From the NCBI RefSeq assembly GCF_000026945.1, contig NC_012866.1, forward strand, positions 620,001-684,000: DNA of 64,000 nt, given 5' to 3'. The notes under the pieces were generated by a model that made no database searches, was not told the origin of the DNA, and saw only the letters and a program-made list of their open reading frames with translations. The position numbers and the translations under genes were made by a program. The DNA comes from Candida dubliniensis CD36. Taxonomy: Eukaryota > Ascomycota > Pichiomycetes > Serinales > Debaryomycetaceae. Each line of letters begins with the position of its first letter. Position 1 is the stretch's first letter. Positions 22,390-32,564 of the stretch are shown here, piece after piece.

Positions 22390-24434
22390 AATGCTACCTA
22401 CAAAGGTGATGGTTTTGAATATTTGAACATGATTTCAAGTAAGCCTGATGATTTCGAGGAAATTGTTTACAAATTTATTGACAGTTGTTAACGATATCAC
22501 ACTATTATCGGAAGTTAAGGACTCAAATATTGAAGTGACAACCGCAGAAGGTGAAACTTCATATGCACAAGCTGAAGGAACTTTATTGATTACAGTTAAT
22601 GGCTTAGATATAAAGTTAAAGGAAGTGTTATATATCCCCGAAATCAAATTAAATTTGATATCCATTAAACAGTTCGAGGATTTGGGTTTCTCAATATTGA
22701 TTTCCGATTATCACATGTTCGTATTACACAATGCCCATGCACCAATAGTTGTTGCAAAGTACTGCAAAAAAGATGACTTATACTCTGGACCAGTTTCCGG
22801 AAAATACTTGATGAATAAAGATTCAAAGCAAAGCAAGATTTTGACAGAAGCAATGGCAAAACTTGATATATCAAATACAACACCAGCCTAACCATCAATG
22901 GAGAAAAAACTAGTCGGAGAAGACTTAGTTACCTCATTGAAGGGGAGAGAAAGTAAATTGAAATTAAATTATATTGGTATCCACAATATTCCCCAGGAAG
23001 TTGCTGACAAATACATGGTTCAAGATTTATATTATTACCACCTTCTTATTAATCACCTTTCATTAGAAAAATTGGAATTATTAAAGAAAACGGGAAAAAT
23101 TAACCCAGTTGGTTCAAAGACAGCTGAATCTGCCATTTTAAATTGTCCATTATGTGCTGCTGCCCACGGAAAATTGGCCAGTCGTAACAAACACCCACAA
23201 ACCAGTGTCGTGCCTAGTCTCCAAAGGCTACATATCGACACAGTGGGACCGTTTTGTACGACTGTGCTAAAAAAATATATAAGTACTGTTATAGATCAGT
23301 TCAGTAGCTATACTGAAATAATCGTCTCAGATGTCAAAGGAATCAAAACAAGAATTATGGAGAAATTGAAAATTTGGAACAACAGATTTAATCACCGCAT
23401 AACTAGTGTTAGAAGTGACAATGCAGCTGAGCTACCAAATAAAGATGATCTTGAACCAATGGGTATTGAACATCATGTTATTCCCAATGGGACCCCAGCC
23501 CTCAATGGTGTTGCCGAAAGTACAAATAGGCCAATCATTTCAAACATTTATAAAACGGTATTGAATTTTGATGCTAATATATTGTTTTTATTTGATTATA
23601 TAGCTGAATATCTGGTTCACATTAGAAATCACACGGTTGCTAAGAATCAGACTCAAACTCCATTTGAACGTTATTACAATTTATCTAGTTATAAGATTAC
23701 TTATGTGCAATTTGGTGTCGATGTTGCTATCAAGCTAACCTCATACCAAGAGGCAGCTACATTGAAATTGCCGTTTGCAAAAGAAAAATCTTTTCCCATG
23801 GTAGTATATGGTGCATTTATTGGTTATACTCAAGATTCAACCACTTTCAAAGTTTTAGTGTCAACCAAGGGTTATCCAGTAATCATTACAGGCAATATTA
23901 AAATACTCGCCTCCATGAGTGTTATCAATGATTATATACAATACATGAAACAAAATTCCAAAATTAAATTTACCGACACCTACCTTAGTCCATTGATCAA
24001 CTTTCCACTTGATCAGCCCCGCCAAGAAAATACAGATTTAGATGAAATTAATGATATGACATCAACAACATCATTTGATAACATTAATGACGCTTTTCTT
24101 GATGAACCTCCTCACGATAGTCGACCAGTAGAATTAATCGTACCTGACAACACGGATCTAGGACATTCAAATTTAGGGATTAATAAAATTGATCAGCCAC
24201 CTAGTAGTGAAGTGGTAAAAAGCACTACCAGAACCCTACACCAACCTTTAATTTCTGGAGAGGGTAATCCTCCAGAGTCCCTATTAAGCAATGATGTTCG
24301 TGGAAAAACACTTAGCGATGACTATGATTCCGTACCACAAACAACGATTTTAGGTGTAGCTGACGACCAACGTGATATGGTTACAACCAACGCGATTACT
24401 GATTCTATAGTCGGCGTTGACCTCCATACAAATC
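22390..24434 (+). pseudogene. Retrotransposon pol fragment: protease remnant and integrase, inverted relative to RT
   Basis: From 22390 a frame encodes a gag-tail-like stretch ending FIDSC then a stop (22489). The expected protease active site (DSG) is therefore broken, and the reading continues in another frame as NDITLLSEVKDSNIEV..LYIPEIKLNLIS (22448-22891), the usual end of the copia protease/pre-integrase region. One in-frame TAA (22889-22891) separates this from the integrase frame (22898-24445). The integrase has the zinc-binding H/C residues (INHLSLEKL, CPLC), catalytic Asp in HIDTVGPF, Asp in RSDNAAEL and Glu in NGVAESTNR. Two lesions plus the missing gag and RT make this non-autonomous. 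Confidence 0.88.
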
Positions 24435-24592
24435 TTCCAAACTGACCTCTTAAACCTCCAATTTCTAAAAAGAAAAAGTATCAAAGAAAAGTTTTCTGGT
24501 GAAAATTTTTCACTGCTCGTCGTTGACAACGTCAGAAGATTTCTGCTAGAATTGTCGTGTAAAATGCTCACTATTTTACTCCACAGCGAACA
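24435..24592 (-). repeat. Truncated 5' LTR of the retrotransposon (158 bp of the U3 side)
   Basis: This matches 19646-19803 almost perfectly and ends with the same TGTTCG terminus on the minus strand. It stops where the inverted integrase half begins. The missing ~200 bp would hold the rest of the LTR, and the primer-binding site would follow. The join lies in a short shared word (TTCCAAAC in the LTR, TTTCAAAC in the integrase-RT linker), pointing to a microhomology-driven switch. Confidence 0.85.
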
Positions 24593-25429
24593 AATTATTA
24601 TGTCGATTACTGGTTGGGTAACAATTTTTTGGGCATATTAAAGCCTACATTTGTAACAGTTCTTATGTTCTTCTTTTGTCATTGCCCGGTATTATTATTA
24701 ACATAAATGTCATCTCAATTTGAGGCAATATTTTGATCCACAGAAGACCATGTGTGTTTTGACTTTTTTCTTCTACAGAGTGTACGTCTATTGGACTAAT
24801 TAAGAACAATCATTCTATATAACACAAGGTTCAAATAAATCTTTCTTGTATTGGATTGGTGAGCACACATATTAGAAAAAAGATGGAGACATACTGTAAT
24901 TCCCATACTAAACGGAAGCTTCATGTAGTGACTGGCAAAGCATTTTTATTTAATCTATCCCAGATGTTGTCTCTTGAGGGTTAGTGTTTTGCAATTTTTA
25001 GCTTATTGATGGCCATATATACAATATCTAGAGGATACTACTAAAACACGGTAAATGACAGCGGCCGTTCACCCATTCTCGAGTGTAGAGGTAACACTTT
25101 AAGACTAGTGGGGAAGCATGGAAATAGCCATAATATATGACTAGGATAAAGCCGATCTTTCAAGAATCACAACAAGATCCCAAACACGGCAATACTAATG
25201 AGGCAACCATTGGGTTTCGCCCTTCTTTTTTTTTGGTAAACTTCCAGAGTGACATGAACAAGACATTGGTTTCCTTCTTCTTTTTCAGCTGGTCGTGTGT
25301 GTGTCCACAAAATGACAAAGCCACCCCTTACATCAACAAACAACCCACAACAGGAAAAAAAAAAAAAAAAAAAATAAAAATTTTTTTTCCCTTCAAAATC
25401 TTTATCTCGAGCTAATCTTTCTCTCTCTA
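24593..25429. other. NIK1 upstream region
   Basis: Spacer between the retrotransposon and NIK1. A long A-tract (about 25356-25374) and a T-tract (25381-25388) immediately precede the NIK1 leader. No gene supported. Confidence 0.6.
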
Positions 25430-28400
25430 ATGAACCCCACTAAAAAACCACGCTTATCACCAATGCAGCCGCTGCTCCTTGAAATACTAAACGACCCTGA
25501 GCTTTATAGTCAACACTGCCACAGTCTCCGTGAATCACTTGTTGATCATTTCAACCACCAAGCCACCCTCATCGACACCTACGAACATGAACTAGAAAAA
25601 TCCAAAAATGCTAACAAAGCTTTCCAACAAGCACTTAGTGAAATAGGTACGGTTGTTATATCTGTTGCGATGGGAGATTTGTCGAAGAAAGTTGAGATTC
25701 ACACAGTAGAGAATGATCCTGAGATTTTAAAAGTTAAGATCACTATCAACACAATGATGGATCAATTACAAACATTTGCTAATGAGGTCACAAAAGTCGC
25801 CACCGAAGTCGCAAATGGAGAATTAGGTGGACAGGCGAAAAATGATGGATCCGTTGGTATTTGGAGATCGCTTACAGACAACGTTAACATTATGGCTCTT
25901 AATTTAACCAACCAAGTGCGAGAAATCGCCGATGTTACACGTGCTGTTGCCAAGGGTGACTTGTCACGTAAAATCAATGTACATGCACAGGGGGAAATCC
26001 TTCAACTTCAACGTACAATAAATACTATGGTGGATCAGTTGCGGACGTTTGCATTTGAGGTATCTAAAGTTGCCAGAGATGTTGGTGTGCTTGGTATCTT
26101 GGGTGGACAGGCGTTGATTGAAAATGTCGAAGGTATTTGGGAAGAGTTGACTGATAATGTCAATGCCATGGCTCTTAATTTGACCACACAGGTGAGAAAT
26201 ATTGCCAATGTCACCACTGCAGTTGCCAAGGGAGATTTGTCGAAAAAAGTCACTGCTGACTGTAAGGGGGAAATTCTTGACTTGAAACTTACTATTAATC
26301 AAATGGTGGATCGATTACAAAACTTTGCTCTTGCTGTGACTACCCTATCAAGAGAGGTGGGTACTTTGGGTATATTGGGTGGACAAGCAAATGTTCAAGA
26401 TGTCGAAGGAGCTTGGAAACAAGTCACAGAGAATGTTAACCTAATGGCCACCAATTTAACCAACCAAGTGAGATCTATTGCTACTGTTACTACAGCAGTT
26501 GCTCATGGAGACTTGTCGCAAAAGATTGATGTCCATGCCCAGGGGGAAATATTACAATTGAAAAATACAATCAATAAGATGGTGGACTCTTTACAGTTGT
26601 TTGCCTCAGAAGTATCAAAAGTGGCTCAAGATGTTGGTATCAATGGTAAATTGGGTATTCAAGCACAAGTTAGTGATGTTGATGGATTGTGGAAGGAGAT
26701 TACGTCTAATGTAAACACAATGGCTTCAAATTTGACTTCACAAGTGAGAGCTTTTGCACAAATCACAGCTGCGGCAACTGATGGGGATTTCACTAGGTTT
26801 ATCACTGTTGAAGCGCTGGGAGAAATGGATGCTTTAAAGACAAAGATTAATCAAATGGTGTTCAATTTGCGTGAATCGCTTCAAAGAAATACGGCAGCCA
26901 GAGAGGCGGCCGAGTTAGCCAACAGTGCCAAGTCTGAATTTTTGGCAAACATGTCGCATGAGATTAGAACACCTTTGAATGGTATTATTGGTATGACACA
27001 GTTGTCACTCGACACAGAGCTTACGCAATACCAGCGAGAAATGTTATCGATTGTACACAATTTAGCCAACTCATTGTTAACAATTATAGATGATATTTTG
27101 GATATTTCCAAAATCGAGGCAAACCGAATGACTGTAGAACAAATTGATTTCTCATTGAGAGGAACAGTTTTTGGGGCATTAAAGACGCTTGCAGTAAAGG
27201 CAATTGAAAAAAACTTGGACTTGACGTATCAGTGTGACTCTTCATTTCCGGATAATCTTATTGGCGACTCCTTCAGACTTCGACAAGTTATATTGAATTT
27301 AGCAGGCAATGCCATTAAATTTACCAAAGAGGGTAAAGTTAGTGTTAGTGTAAAGAAATCCGACAAGTTGGTGTTGGATAGCAACTCTGATAAATTGCTA
27401 CTTGAAGTATGTGTTAGTGATACTGGTATTGGAATTGAAAAGGACAAGTTGGGATTAATTTTTGATACGTTTTGTCAAGCAGATGGTTCTACTACAAGAA
27501 AATTTGGTGGTACCGGTTTGGGGTTATCGATTTCCAAGCAGTTGATTCATTTGATGGGAGGAGAGATTTGGGTGACCTCAGAATATGGATCAGGGTCGAA
27601 CTTTTATTTTACCGTTTGTGTTTCTCCGTCAAATATTAGGTATACTAGACAGACAGAACAATTGTTGCCATTTAGCTCACATTATGTACTTTTCGTTTCA
27701 ACGGAACATACGCAAGAAGAACTTGATGTCTTGAGAGATGGAATCATAGAACTTGGATTGAATCCAATTATAGTGAGGAACATTGAGGATGCAAACTTGA
27801 CTGAACCTGTCAAATACGACATAATTATGATTGACTCGATAGAAACTGCGAAAAAATTACGGTTGCTTTCGGAAGTGAAATATATCCCATTAGTGCTCGT
27901 CCACCATTCGATACCACAGTTGAATATGCGAGTTTGTATTGATTTGGGTATTTCGTCTTATGCAAACACTCCATGTTCTATAACAGATTTGGCCAGTGCC
28001 ATTATCCCTGCCTTGGAATCAAGATCGATCTCACAAAACTCTGATGAGTCGGTGAGGTACAAAATATTACTAGCAGAGGACAACCTCGTCAATCAGAAAC
28101 TTGCAGTTAGGATATTGGAAAAACAAGGCCACCAGGTTGAAGTTGTGGAAAATGGGTTGGAAGCGTTTGAGGCAATAAAGAAGAACAAGTACGATGTGGT
28201 GTTGATGGATGTACAGATGCCCGTTATGGGAGGGTTTGAGGCTACTGAAAAGATTAGACAATGGGAAAAGAAATCAAACCCGATTGACTCGTTGACGTTT
28301 AGGACTCCAATTATTGCTCTTACTGCGCATGCAATGTTAGGTGATAGAGAAAAGTCGTTGGCAAAAGGTATGGACGATTATGTGAGCAAACCATTGAAAC

Positions 28401-28642
28401 CGAAATTGTTGATGCAGACCATAAACAAGTGTATTCATAATATTAACCAGTTGAAAGAGTTGTCAAAGCAGAATAATAACAACAGGACGACATCTGATTT
28501 TGCGAAGAACTTGAAAAAAGGTGTGAGTAGGAACGCGGAGATGTCGAGTCCTACAAGGCAAGATGGTGGTCGGCCTAGTCAGAGACGGTCAGCCACTGAA
28601 AGTTCAATAACTACGATTAACGAGCACTCGGGCGTAAGCTAA
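25430..28642 (+). CDS. NIK1: Group III hybrid histidine kinase Nik1 (Cos1)
   Basis: This cytosolic two-component sensor signals through a phosphorelay toward the HOG pathway. It is the target through which fludioxonil-type compounds act in fungi. In 1,070 residues there is a short N-terminal region, then a ladder of HAMP-type repeats of about 92 residues with joint words such as [60 protein letters not shown] and NQMVFNLRE. The kinase core follows: H-box [10 protein letters not shown] with His510, N-box [14 protein letters not shown]1 DTGIGI, G2 GGTGLGLS. The receiver domain has phospho-acceptor Asp927 (VVLMDVQMP) and the conserved Lys in YVSKPL. There is no transmembrane segment. The C-terminal 60 residues are Ser/Asn-rich. 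The start is the only sensible ATG and follows a TCTCTC leader. Confidence 0.97.
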   Translation: MNPTKKPRLSPMQPLLLEILNDPELYSQHCHSLRESLVDHFNHQATLIDTYEHELEKSKNANKAFQQALSEIGTVVISVAMGDLSKKVEIHTVENDPEILKVKITINTMMDQLQTFANEVTKVATEVANGELGGQAKNDGSVGIWRSLTDNVNIMALNLTNQVREIADVTRAVAKGDLSRKINVHAQGEILQLQRTINTMVDQLRTFAFEVSKVARDVGVLGILGGQALIENVEGIWEELTDNVNAMALNLTTQVRNIANVTTAVAKGDLSKKVTADCKGEILDLKLTINQMVDRLQNFALAVTTLSREVGTLGILGGQANVQDVEGAWKQVTENVNLMATNLTNQVRSIATVTTAVAHGDLSQKIDVHAQGEILQLKNTINKMVDSLQLFASEVSKVAQDVGINGKLGIQAQVSDVDGLWKEITSNVNTMASNLTSQVRAFAQITAAATDGDFTRFITVEALGEMDALKTKINQMVFNLRESLQRNTAAREAAELANSAKSEFLANMSHEIRTPLNGIIGMTQLSLDTELTQYQREMLSIVHNLANSLLTIIDDILDISKIEANRMTVEQIDFSLRGTVFGALKTLAVKAIEKNLDLTYQCDSSFPDNLIGDSFRLRQVILNLAGNAIKFTKEGKVSVSVKKSDKLVLDSNSDKLLLEVCVSDTGIGIEKDKLGLIFDTFCQADGSTTRKFGGTGLGLSISKQLIHLMGGEIWVTSEYGSGSNFYFTVCVSPSNIRYTRQTEQLLPFSSHYVLFVSTEHTQEELDVLRDGIIELGLNPIIVRNIEDANLTEPVKYDIIMIDSIETAKKLRLLSEVKYIPLVLVHHSIPQLNMRVCIDLGISSYANTPCSITDLASAIIPALESRSISQNSDESVRYKILLAEDNLVNQKLAVRILEKQGHQVEVVENGLEAFEAIKKNKYDVVLMDVQMPVMGGFEATEKIRQWEKKSNPIDSLTFRTPIIALTAHAMLGDREKSLAKGMDDYVSKPLKPKLLMQTINKCIHNINQLKELSKQNNNNRTTSDFAKNLKKGVSRNAEMSSPTRQDGGRPSQRRSATESSITTINEHSGVS

Positions 28643-29211
28643 CGACTTAAGCGTCAACTTGAGTCAAAGCTACAAATATTTAGCCAATTGTATACTTAGA
28701 TAAATAAAATACAAGTAAACCATTGTTGTGTTTAGATCAATAATTGAAAAATAAACAAGATTACTAAAAATATCAAGCCAAATTGTTGTGTAGGAGCTGG
28801 GTTTTTTTTTTTTTGGGGTAAACTTTTTTACCAAAAAATGGATAAAAAAGGGGATGTGGTTCAAGTAGTAGGTTACTTGAGCTATCCAAGTAGAATGTCA
28901 GCCCCCCCCCGCAGTAAGTTTGGTCTTATTGTTTACGGAAAAATAAGAACCCTAGCCCTGAACTAGCCCCTACCTAGTTTTGATGTGAAAATTTTTTTTT
29001 TTTTTTTTGTTGACGTTCTCCCCCCTAGACCAATCGAAAGCCGTGGTATTATTCCGGGCTTTGAAGAAAAGTCTTTCTTTTGTATGGGCGCCACAGTTTA
29101 TGTAACATCACGTGACCTGCATCCAACAATATATAATATATAGTGGTCCCGCGATGTGTTCCCACAAAACAAAAACAAAAAAAAAAATCTTTTTTTGGTA
29201 ACTACACGACC
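28643..29211. other. NIK1-PRX1 spacer and PRX1 promoter
   Basis: Contains T-tracts (28802-28814, 28990-29008) and a C9 run (28902-28910). Close to PRX1 there is a palindromic TCACGTGA (29108-29115) and a TATA-like ATATATAATATATAG (about 29129-29143). No gene. Confidence 0.65.
29108..29115. promoter_or_regulatory. CACGTG palindrome (E-box) before PRX1
   Basis: TCACGTGA lies about 100 bp upstream of the chosen PRX1 ATG and just upstream of a TATA-like run. CACGTG is the core bound by yeast bHLH factors of the Cbf1/Tye7/Pho4 type. Binding here is inferred from the word alone. Confidence 0.45.
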
Positions 29212-29883
29212 ATGTCGCAACAACCTCATTTACGTCTCGGATCAACTGCCCCAGATTTCAAAGCTGATACAACTAATGGACCTATCCTGTTTCACGAATA
29301 CATCGGTGATAGCTGGGCTATCTTGTTCTCACATTCAGGCAGTTTTACAAGTGTGTGTAGCAGCGAGCTTTCTGCGTTCGCTAAATTAGAGCCAGAGTTC
29401 ACGAAACGTGGAGTGAAATTGCTTGCAATTTCACCTGACCCTGTTGAAGAAAATTCTGGCTGGATCGATGATATGGAAGATTTTAGTGGCTCCAGAGTCA
29501 AATTTCCAATCATTGCTGATCCAGATAGAAGAATCTCCGTATTATATGACATGATCGATTATCAAGACGCTACAAATGTTGATGACAAGGGTCTCAACAT
29601 GACTATTAGAGCTGTTTTCATTATTGATCCGAAAAAAACAATCAGATTAATTATGACATATCCAGCTTCTACAGGAAGAAATACTGCTGAAGTATTAAGA
29701 GTTGTTGACTCATTACAGCTTGTTGATAGACAAAAGGTTATCACTCCGATTAATTGGGTTCCAGGTGATGATGTTTTTGTCCATATGAGTGTCCCAGATG
29801 ATGAGGCAAGAGTTTTGTTTCCTAAATATAGAGCTATAAAGCCATATATTAGATTGACTCCGTTGGAGAAGGAAGACAAGTAG
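29212..29883 (+). CDS. PRX1: 1-Cys peroxiredoxin (Prx6/Prx1 type) with an altered active-site motif
   Basis: This thiol peroxidase reduces hydroperoxides with a single peroxidatic Cys. I choose the ATG at 29212 (223 residues). The frame is open 23 codons further up from a GTG, adding a Lys/Arg-rich stretch, but no ATG is there. The fold markers are present: LRLGSTAPDF at 7-16, peroxidatic Cys49 in SFTSVCSSE, FPIIADPDRRIS, RAVFIIDP, and the long Prx6-type C-terminal region with NWVPGDDVFV. Oddly, the usual P-x-x-x-T-x-x-C reads S-x-x-x-T-x-x-C here: residue 42 is Ser, encoded by TCA, so this is not a CUG effect. No clear mitochondrial presequence follows the ATG, although yeast Prx1 is mitochondrial. 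The gene lies downstream of NIK1 on the same strand. Confidence 0.88.
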   Translation: MSQQPHLRLGSTAPDFKADTTNGPILFHEYIGDSWAILFSHSGSFTSVCSSELSAFAKLEPEFTKRGVKLLAISPDPVEENSGWIDDMEDFSGSRVKFPIIADPDRRISVLYDMIDYQDATNVDDKGLNMTIRAVFIIDPKKTIRLIMTYPASTGRNTAEVLRVVDSLQLVDRQKVITPINWVPGDDVFVHMSVPDDEARVLFPKYRAIKPYIRLTPLEKEDK

Positions 29884-30240
29884 TGATTAAGGGTGTGTAC
29901 TTTTTTTTTTTTCCAGCTACACCCTTTTTATGTTTTAGTCCTATTATTTTACATCAATATATTTAAAAGCCAAAAAAAAAAATTAGAAATAACCACAAAA
30001 CTAAAAAAATAAAAAAAAAAACACAAAACCAAAAAAAAAACCTATATAGTTGCAAAATATACATTTGTTTCTGTATAGAAAAAAAAAAGTTTATTTACGC
30101 AGTCAAAAACTAAAAATGTCCCAAATCTCACAACCAGTTACATTTGCGATCGGCAGAGATTTAGATGAAAAATTTTTTCAGATTATAAATAATGTAGAGT
30201 ATTTCCCACCTTTATAGTTTTTCGAAATGTATAACCAAAG
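29884..30240. other. Spacer and leader before the endonuclease-like gene, with upstream ORFs
   Basis: A-rich sequence (about 29970-30090). Two short ATG frames precede the main ATG of the next gene: 30116-30217 (33 codons plus stop) and 30227-30325, which overlaps the main start in another frame. Both would restrict scanning ribosomes if they are in the mRNA. Confidence 0.55.
30116..30217 (+). other. Upstream ORF of 33 codons
   Basis: ATG at 30116 opens a 33-residue frame (starting MSQISQPVTFAIG) ending in TAG 23 bp before the main ATG. It is in the same frame as the overlapping uORF at 30227-30325. A translational control role is inferred only from position. Confidence 0.35.
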
Positions 30241-31590
30241 ATGTACTTGCCAACTTTCATTTACTCTGCTCACGGAGAGTTTTGGGAAAAGTTCAAAGTT
30301 ACGTCCCGAAATATCAACCGTTTGACTGATTTTAAAAAATTAGCAGATCTTTTTAAAGGAAGTGATGTTATTTGTTTGCAAGAGTTAACAGATTCGGGTG
30401 CCATGCGTATTAATCGGTTTTCAGATTTCAAATTGTATTCAATTCCCAAAGGAGAAGCTGGAATTGTTGTCAAGAAAAAATGGGAACCCTTTGTTAGTCA
30501 TCCAATGGTTTTAGCTAACATTTTGGGAACCAGAAACATTGCAGATTTGGTATTGAGCATTGATGGTGTTAAAATTAGGTTCATTTGTTTTTATGGACCT
30601 TCTGACCAACAGGAGAATATTCTCAAATTGTTGAAGAATCTTAATGGTGTCTTAGGTCGATCAGAAACAAATCATGATGAAATAATTATGCTTGGTGATT
30701 TCAACCATGTAATGGATGTCAAGTATGACACTTTGCGTATTCCAATAGTGGAGCATGAAAAATATCTCCAAGAGGAAATGAAAACATTTGAGAATGCATT
30801 TAATTTGGTAGATGTAATGAGGAGCATAGATCCAGTTATCTATGCTCCAACCAACCGGTATTACACAAATCTCAGGAGGATTGACCGTGTTTATGTTACA
30901 TCAAATTTGAGATCTAAGGTAATTGGATATGGACAGACTAATAAAACTAAAATTGGCACACATGCCCAATTGCATTTGGAAATTCTGTTGAATATTGATA
31001 GTCAACCAGAATTGATCCCACATGATATCAATTCCGAACAATTTGGTGAATTTGAAAATTTGAAAATGGAAATAGAAAATGCTTATCAAAAAATGTTGAA
31101 ACAAAAAATTGGCTTCAAAGTTGAATATGTTAACAAAGAAAGACAAAAAATCATGAATATATTGACCAACCAACAACCAATTGAAACAACTCCAGTTAAA
31201 ACAAAGCAATCACAAACATTGATTACTGAATTCTTCAAGTCGAATAAACCCAATGCTATTACTATGGCAACTATTGATGATATTGAAAATGTTAAAATTG
31301 AGTCATCAAATGATGATTCATATAGTCAAAATGAAGAATATACTATACTTGACGATGATAAAATGTTGTTAATAAATAAGTTGCTGACTGCAACCTATGA
31401 TGCAGAAAACTTTTCTTATAACTCAAGCTCCTGGAGTTGGGAGGAAGAAACTATGGTGATCCAATTATACGAAATATTAGGTCCAAAATGGTCATTAATG
31501 TCATGTTTAATGATGACACGGTCCTTGAATCAGATACGCATGAAATATACGGAGGACCTTGATCACAAGATCATAACAGGTCCATTTTGA
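30241..31590 (+). CDS. Uncharacterised protein: L1/EEP-type endonuclease-like domain, PIP box, C-terminal SANT/Myb-like domain
   Basis: I do not recognise a named gene. In 449 residues, 18-250 have the endonuclease/exonuclease/phosphatase (EEP) layout seen in LINE (L1-type) endonucleases and AP endonucleases: Asn24 in SRNINRL, Glu48 in VICLQE, Tyr118 in FYGP, Asp153/Asn155 in LGDFNHVMD, and Asp215 in RRIDRVYV. The final S-D-H motif reads G-T-H (239-241), so one catalytic Asp is Thr and activity is doubtful. Residues 325-332 are QTLITEFF, an exact Q-x-x-I-x-x-F-F PCNA-interacting box. Residues 397-437 (WSWEEETMVIQLYEILGPKW) look like a SANT/Myb repeat. No RT follows. It may be a host gene derived from a LINE endonuclease or an Apn2-like relative; the LINE-like spacing of motifs favours the former. 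Two uORFs precede it. Confidence 0.72.
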   Translation: MYLPTFIYSAHGEFWEKFKVTSRNINRLTDFKKLADLFKGSDVICLQELTDSGAMRINRFSDFKLYSIPKGEAGIVVKKKWEPFVSHPMVLANILGTRNIADLVLSIDGVKIRFICFYGPSDQQENILKLLKNLNGVLGRSETNHDEIIMLGDFNHVMDVKYDTLRIPIVEHEKYLQEEMKTFENAFNLVDVMRSIDPVIYAPTNRYYTNLRRIDRVYVTSNLRSKVIGYGQTNKTKIGTHAQLHLEILLNIDSQPELIPHDINSEQFGEFENLKMEIENAYQKMLKQKIGFKVEYVNKERQKIMNILTNQQPIETTPVKTKQSQTLITEFFKSNKPNAITMATIDDIENVKIESSNDDSYSQNEEYTILDDDKMLLINKLLTATYDAENFSYNSSSWSWEEETMVIQLYEILGPKWSLMSCLMMTRSLNQIRMKYTEDLDHKIITGPF

Positions 31591-32427
31591 TCTGAAGAAT
31601 TAGAAACTATCAAAGTTTTATGTGGTGCGATATCGCTGAAAAATTCAACAAAATTTATTATCCCAGTGGCGAGAAAAAAAAAACAGGGGTGCGTGGTTAA
31701 GTTTTAAGTTTGATTTATTCAAAGTCTGTCAGCTTAGATTGCGCCTTTATGAACCCCAGATAATTTTGAAAACGCACTATTTGGACAACAACGCTATCAC
31801 TTGGATCTATTGTTTAGGATCTGTCACTCCAATCATTGAAAAAATTCTCATGCTCTACTTCCATTCTCAATTGATTATTATGCTGAGATATGGTAGTGTT
31901 CAGTTGGTAAAAACACATAGAAATGGGAGCTACTAACAGATTATAAATATCGGATTAACTTTCTAGAAGTTGGTATTAGTCAAGGGATTCAGATTTGCAT
32001 CATTTTTTACAGAAAAATGACCCCAAAAAAAAAAAAAGTTTGTCTACCCCCAATAAAAGCTGAGCCATTGTGTGATCCTCTAAGAAGTACAACTACAGGG
32101 GCATCCATAAACCTAAAATACCATCGTCAATCCAAAGGAGCATTCAAACCAAATCAGTATTCAAGAAAATAGCAAATGAGAATTCCACGGTAATAAAGGT
32201 TGTTTCGGTAACAATTATACGACAAGCGTCTGCTCAGGTCGGGCCGAATCTTATTAAACGGGACTAATTATACCAGAATAAAATCTGTACAAGAACAAAA
32301 AGAATAGAACTTCTTTCGTCCAAGTGGGGCAACACCTAACCCGCACGCCGACGAACCTTGTCTTCCGTACCTCTTCGCAACAACACTTGCCCTTTTTTTT
32401 TTTTTTTATTGTTTAAAATTAGTAATT

Positions 32428-32472
32428 CACGTGATTTATACGCACCCACACTTTCTTTCTACAGATCACGTG
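32428..32472. promoter_or_regulatory. Two CACGTG palindromes upstream of ERG5
   Basis: TTCACGTGAT (core 32428-32433) and ATCACGTGCC (core 32467-32472) lie 39 bp apart, about 320-360 bp before the ERG5 ATG. They are candidate bHLH (Cbf1/Tye7 type) sites, judged from the word only. Confidence 0.45.
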
Positions 32473-32557
32473 CCCGGTTTTATTGAAGTGTTTTTTTTTT
32501 TTTTATGTTTGAAAATTTTTCCGGTCGTTCCCCCACCACCCTTCCTGTTTCTCCCAA

Positions 32558-32564
32558 TAAACGA
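32558..32564 (-). promoter_or_regulatory. Candidate sterol response element (Upc2 site) before ERG5
   Basis: TAAACGA on the plus strand is TCGTTTA on the minus strand, matching the sterol response element recognised by Upc2 in Candida and Saccharomyces ergosterol genes. It lies 227 bp upstream of the ERG5 ATG, a usual distance. Binding is inferred from this word and from ERG5 being an ergosterol gene. Confidence 0.5.

Larger units (their letters stand above)
19445..24592 (-). mobile_element. Rearranged Ty1/copia LTR retrotransposon: RT-RNase H on the minus strand, protease-integrase inverted to the plus strand
   Basis: The minus strand carries the element's frame of reference: an LTR fragment (24592-24435), then RT-RNase H (22296-19825), a polypurine tract AGGGGAG (19810-19804) and a complete LTR (19803-19445, TGTTCG...CCAACA). 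The gag-tail/protease/integrase part (22389-24434) lies in the opposite orientation. A 20-bp inverted repeat (22369-22388 and 24417-24436) marks the inversion ends. Both copies encode the same junction peptide (DLHTNL). Gag, primer-binding site and most of the 5' LTR are missing. I see no target-site duplication (AACAG before 19445 against AATTA after 24592). YVDD RT and intact integrase DDE residues show copia type. I cannot assign a Tca family name. Confidence 0.9.

Noticed and set aside
30241..31590. Active Zorro-type LINE element
   Set aside because: No reverse transcriptase, no poly(A) tail structure or target duplication seen, and a catalytic Asp is replaced.
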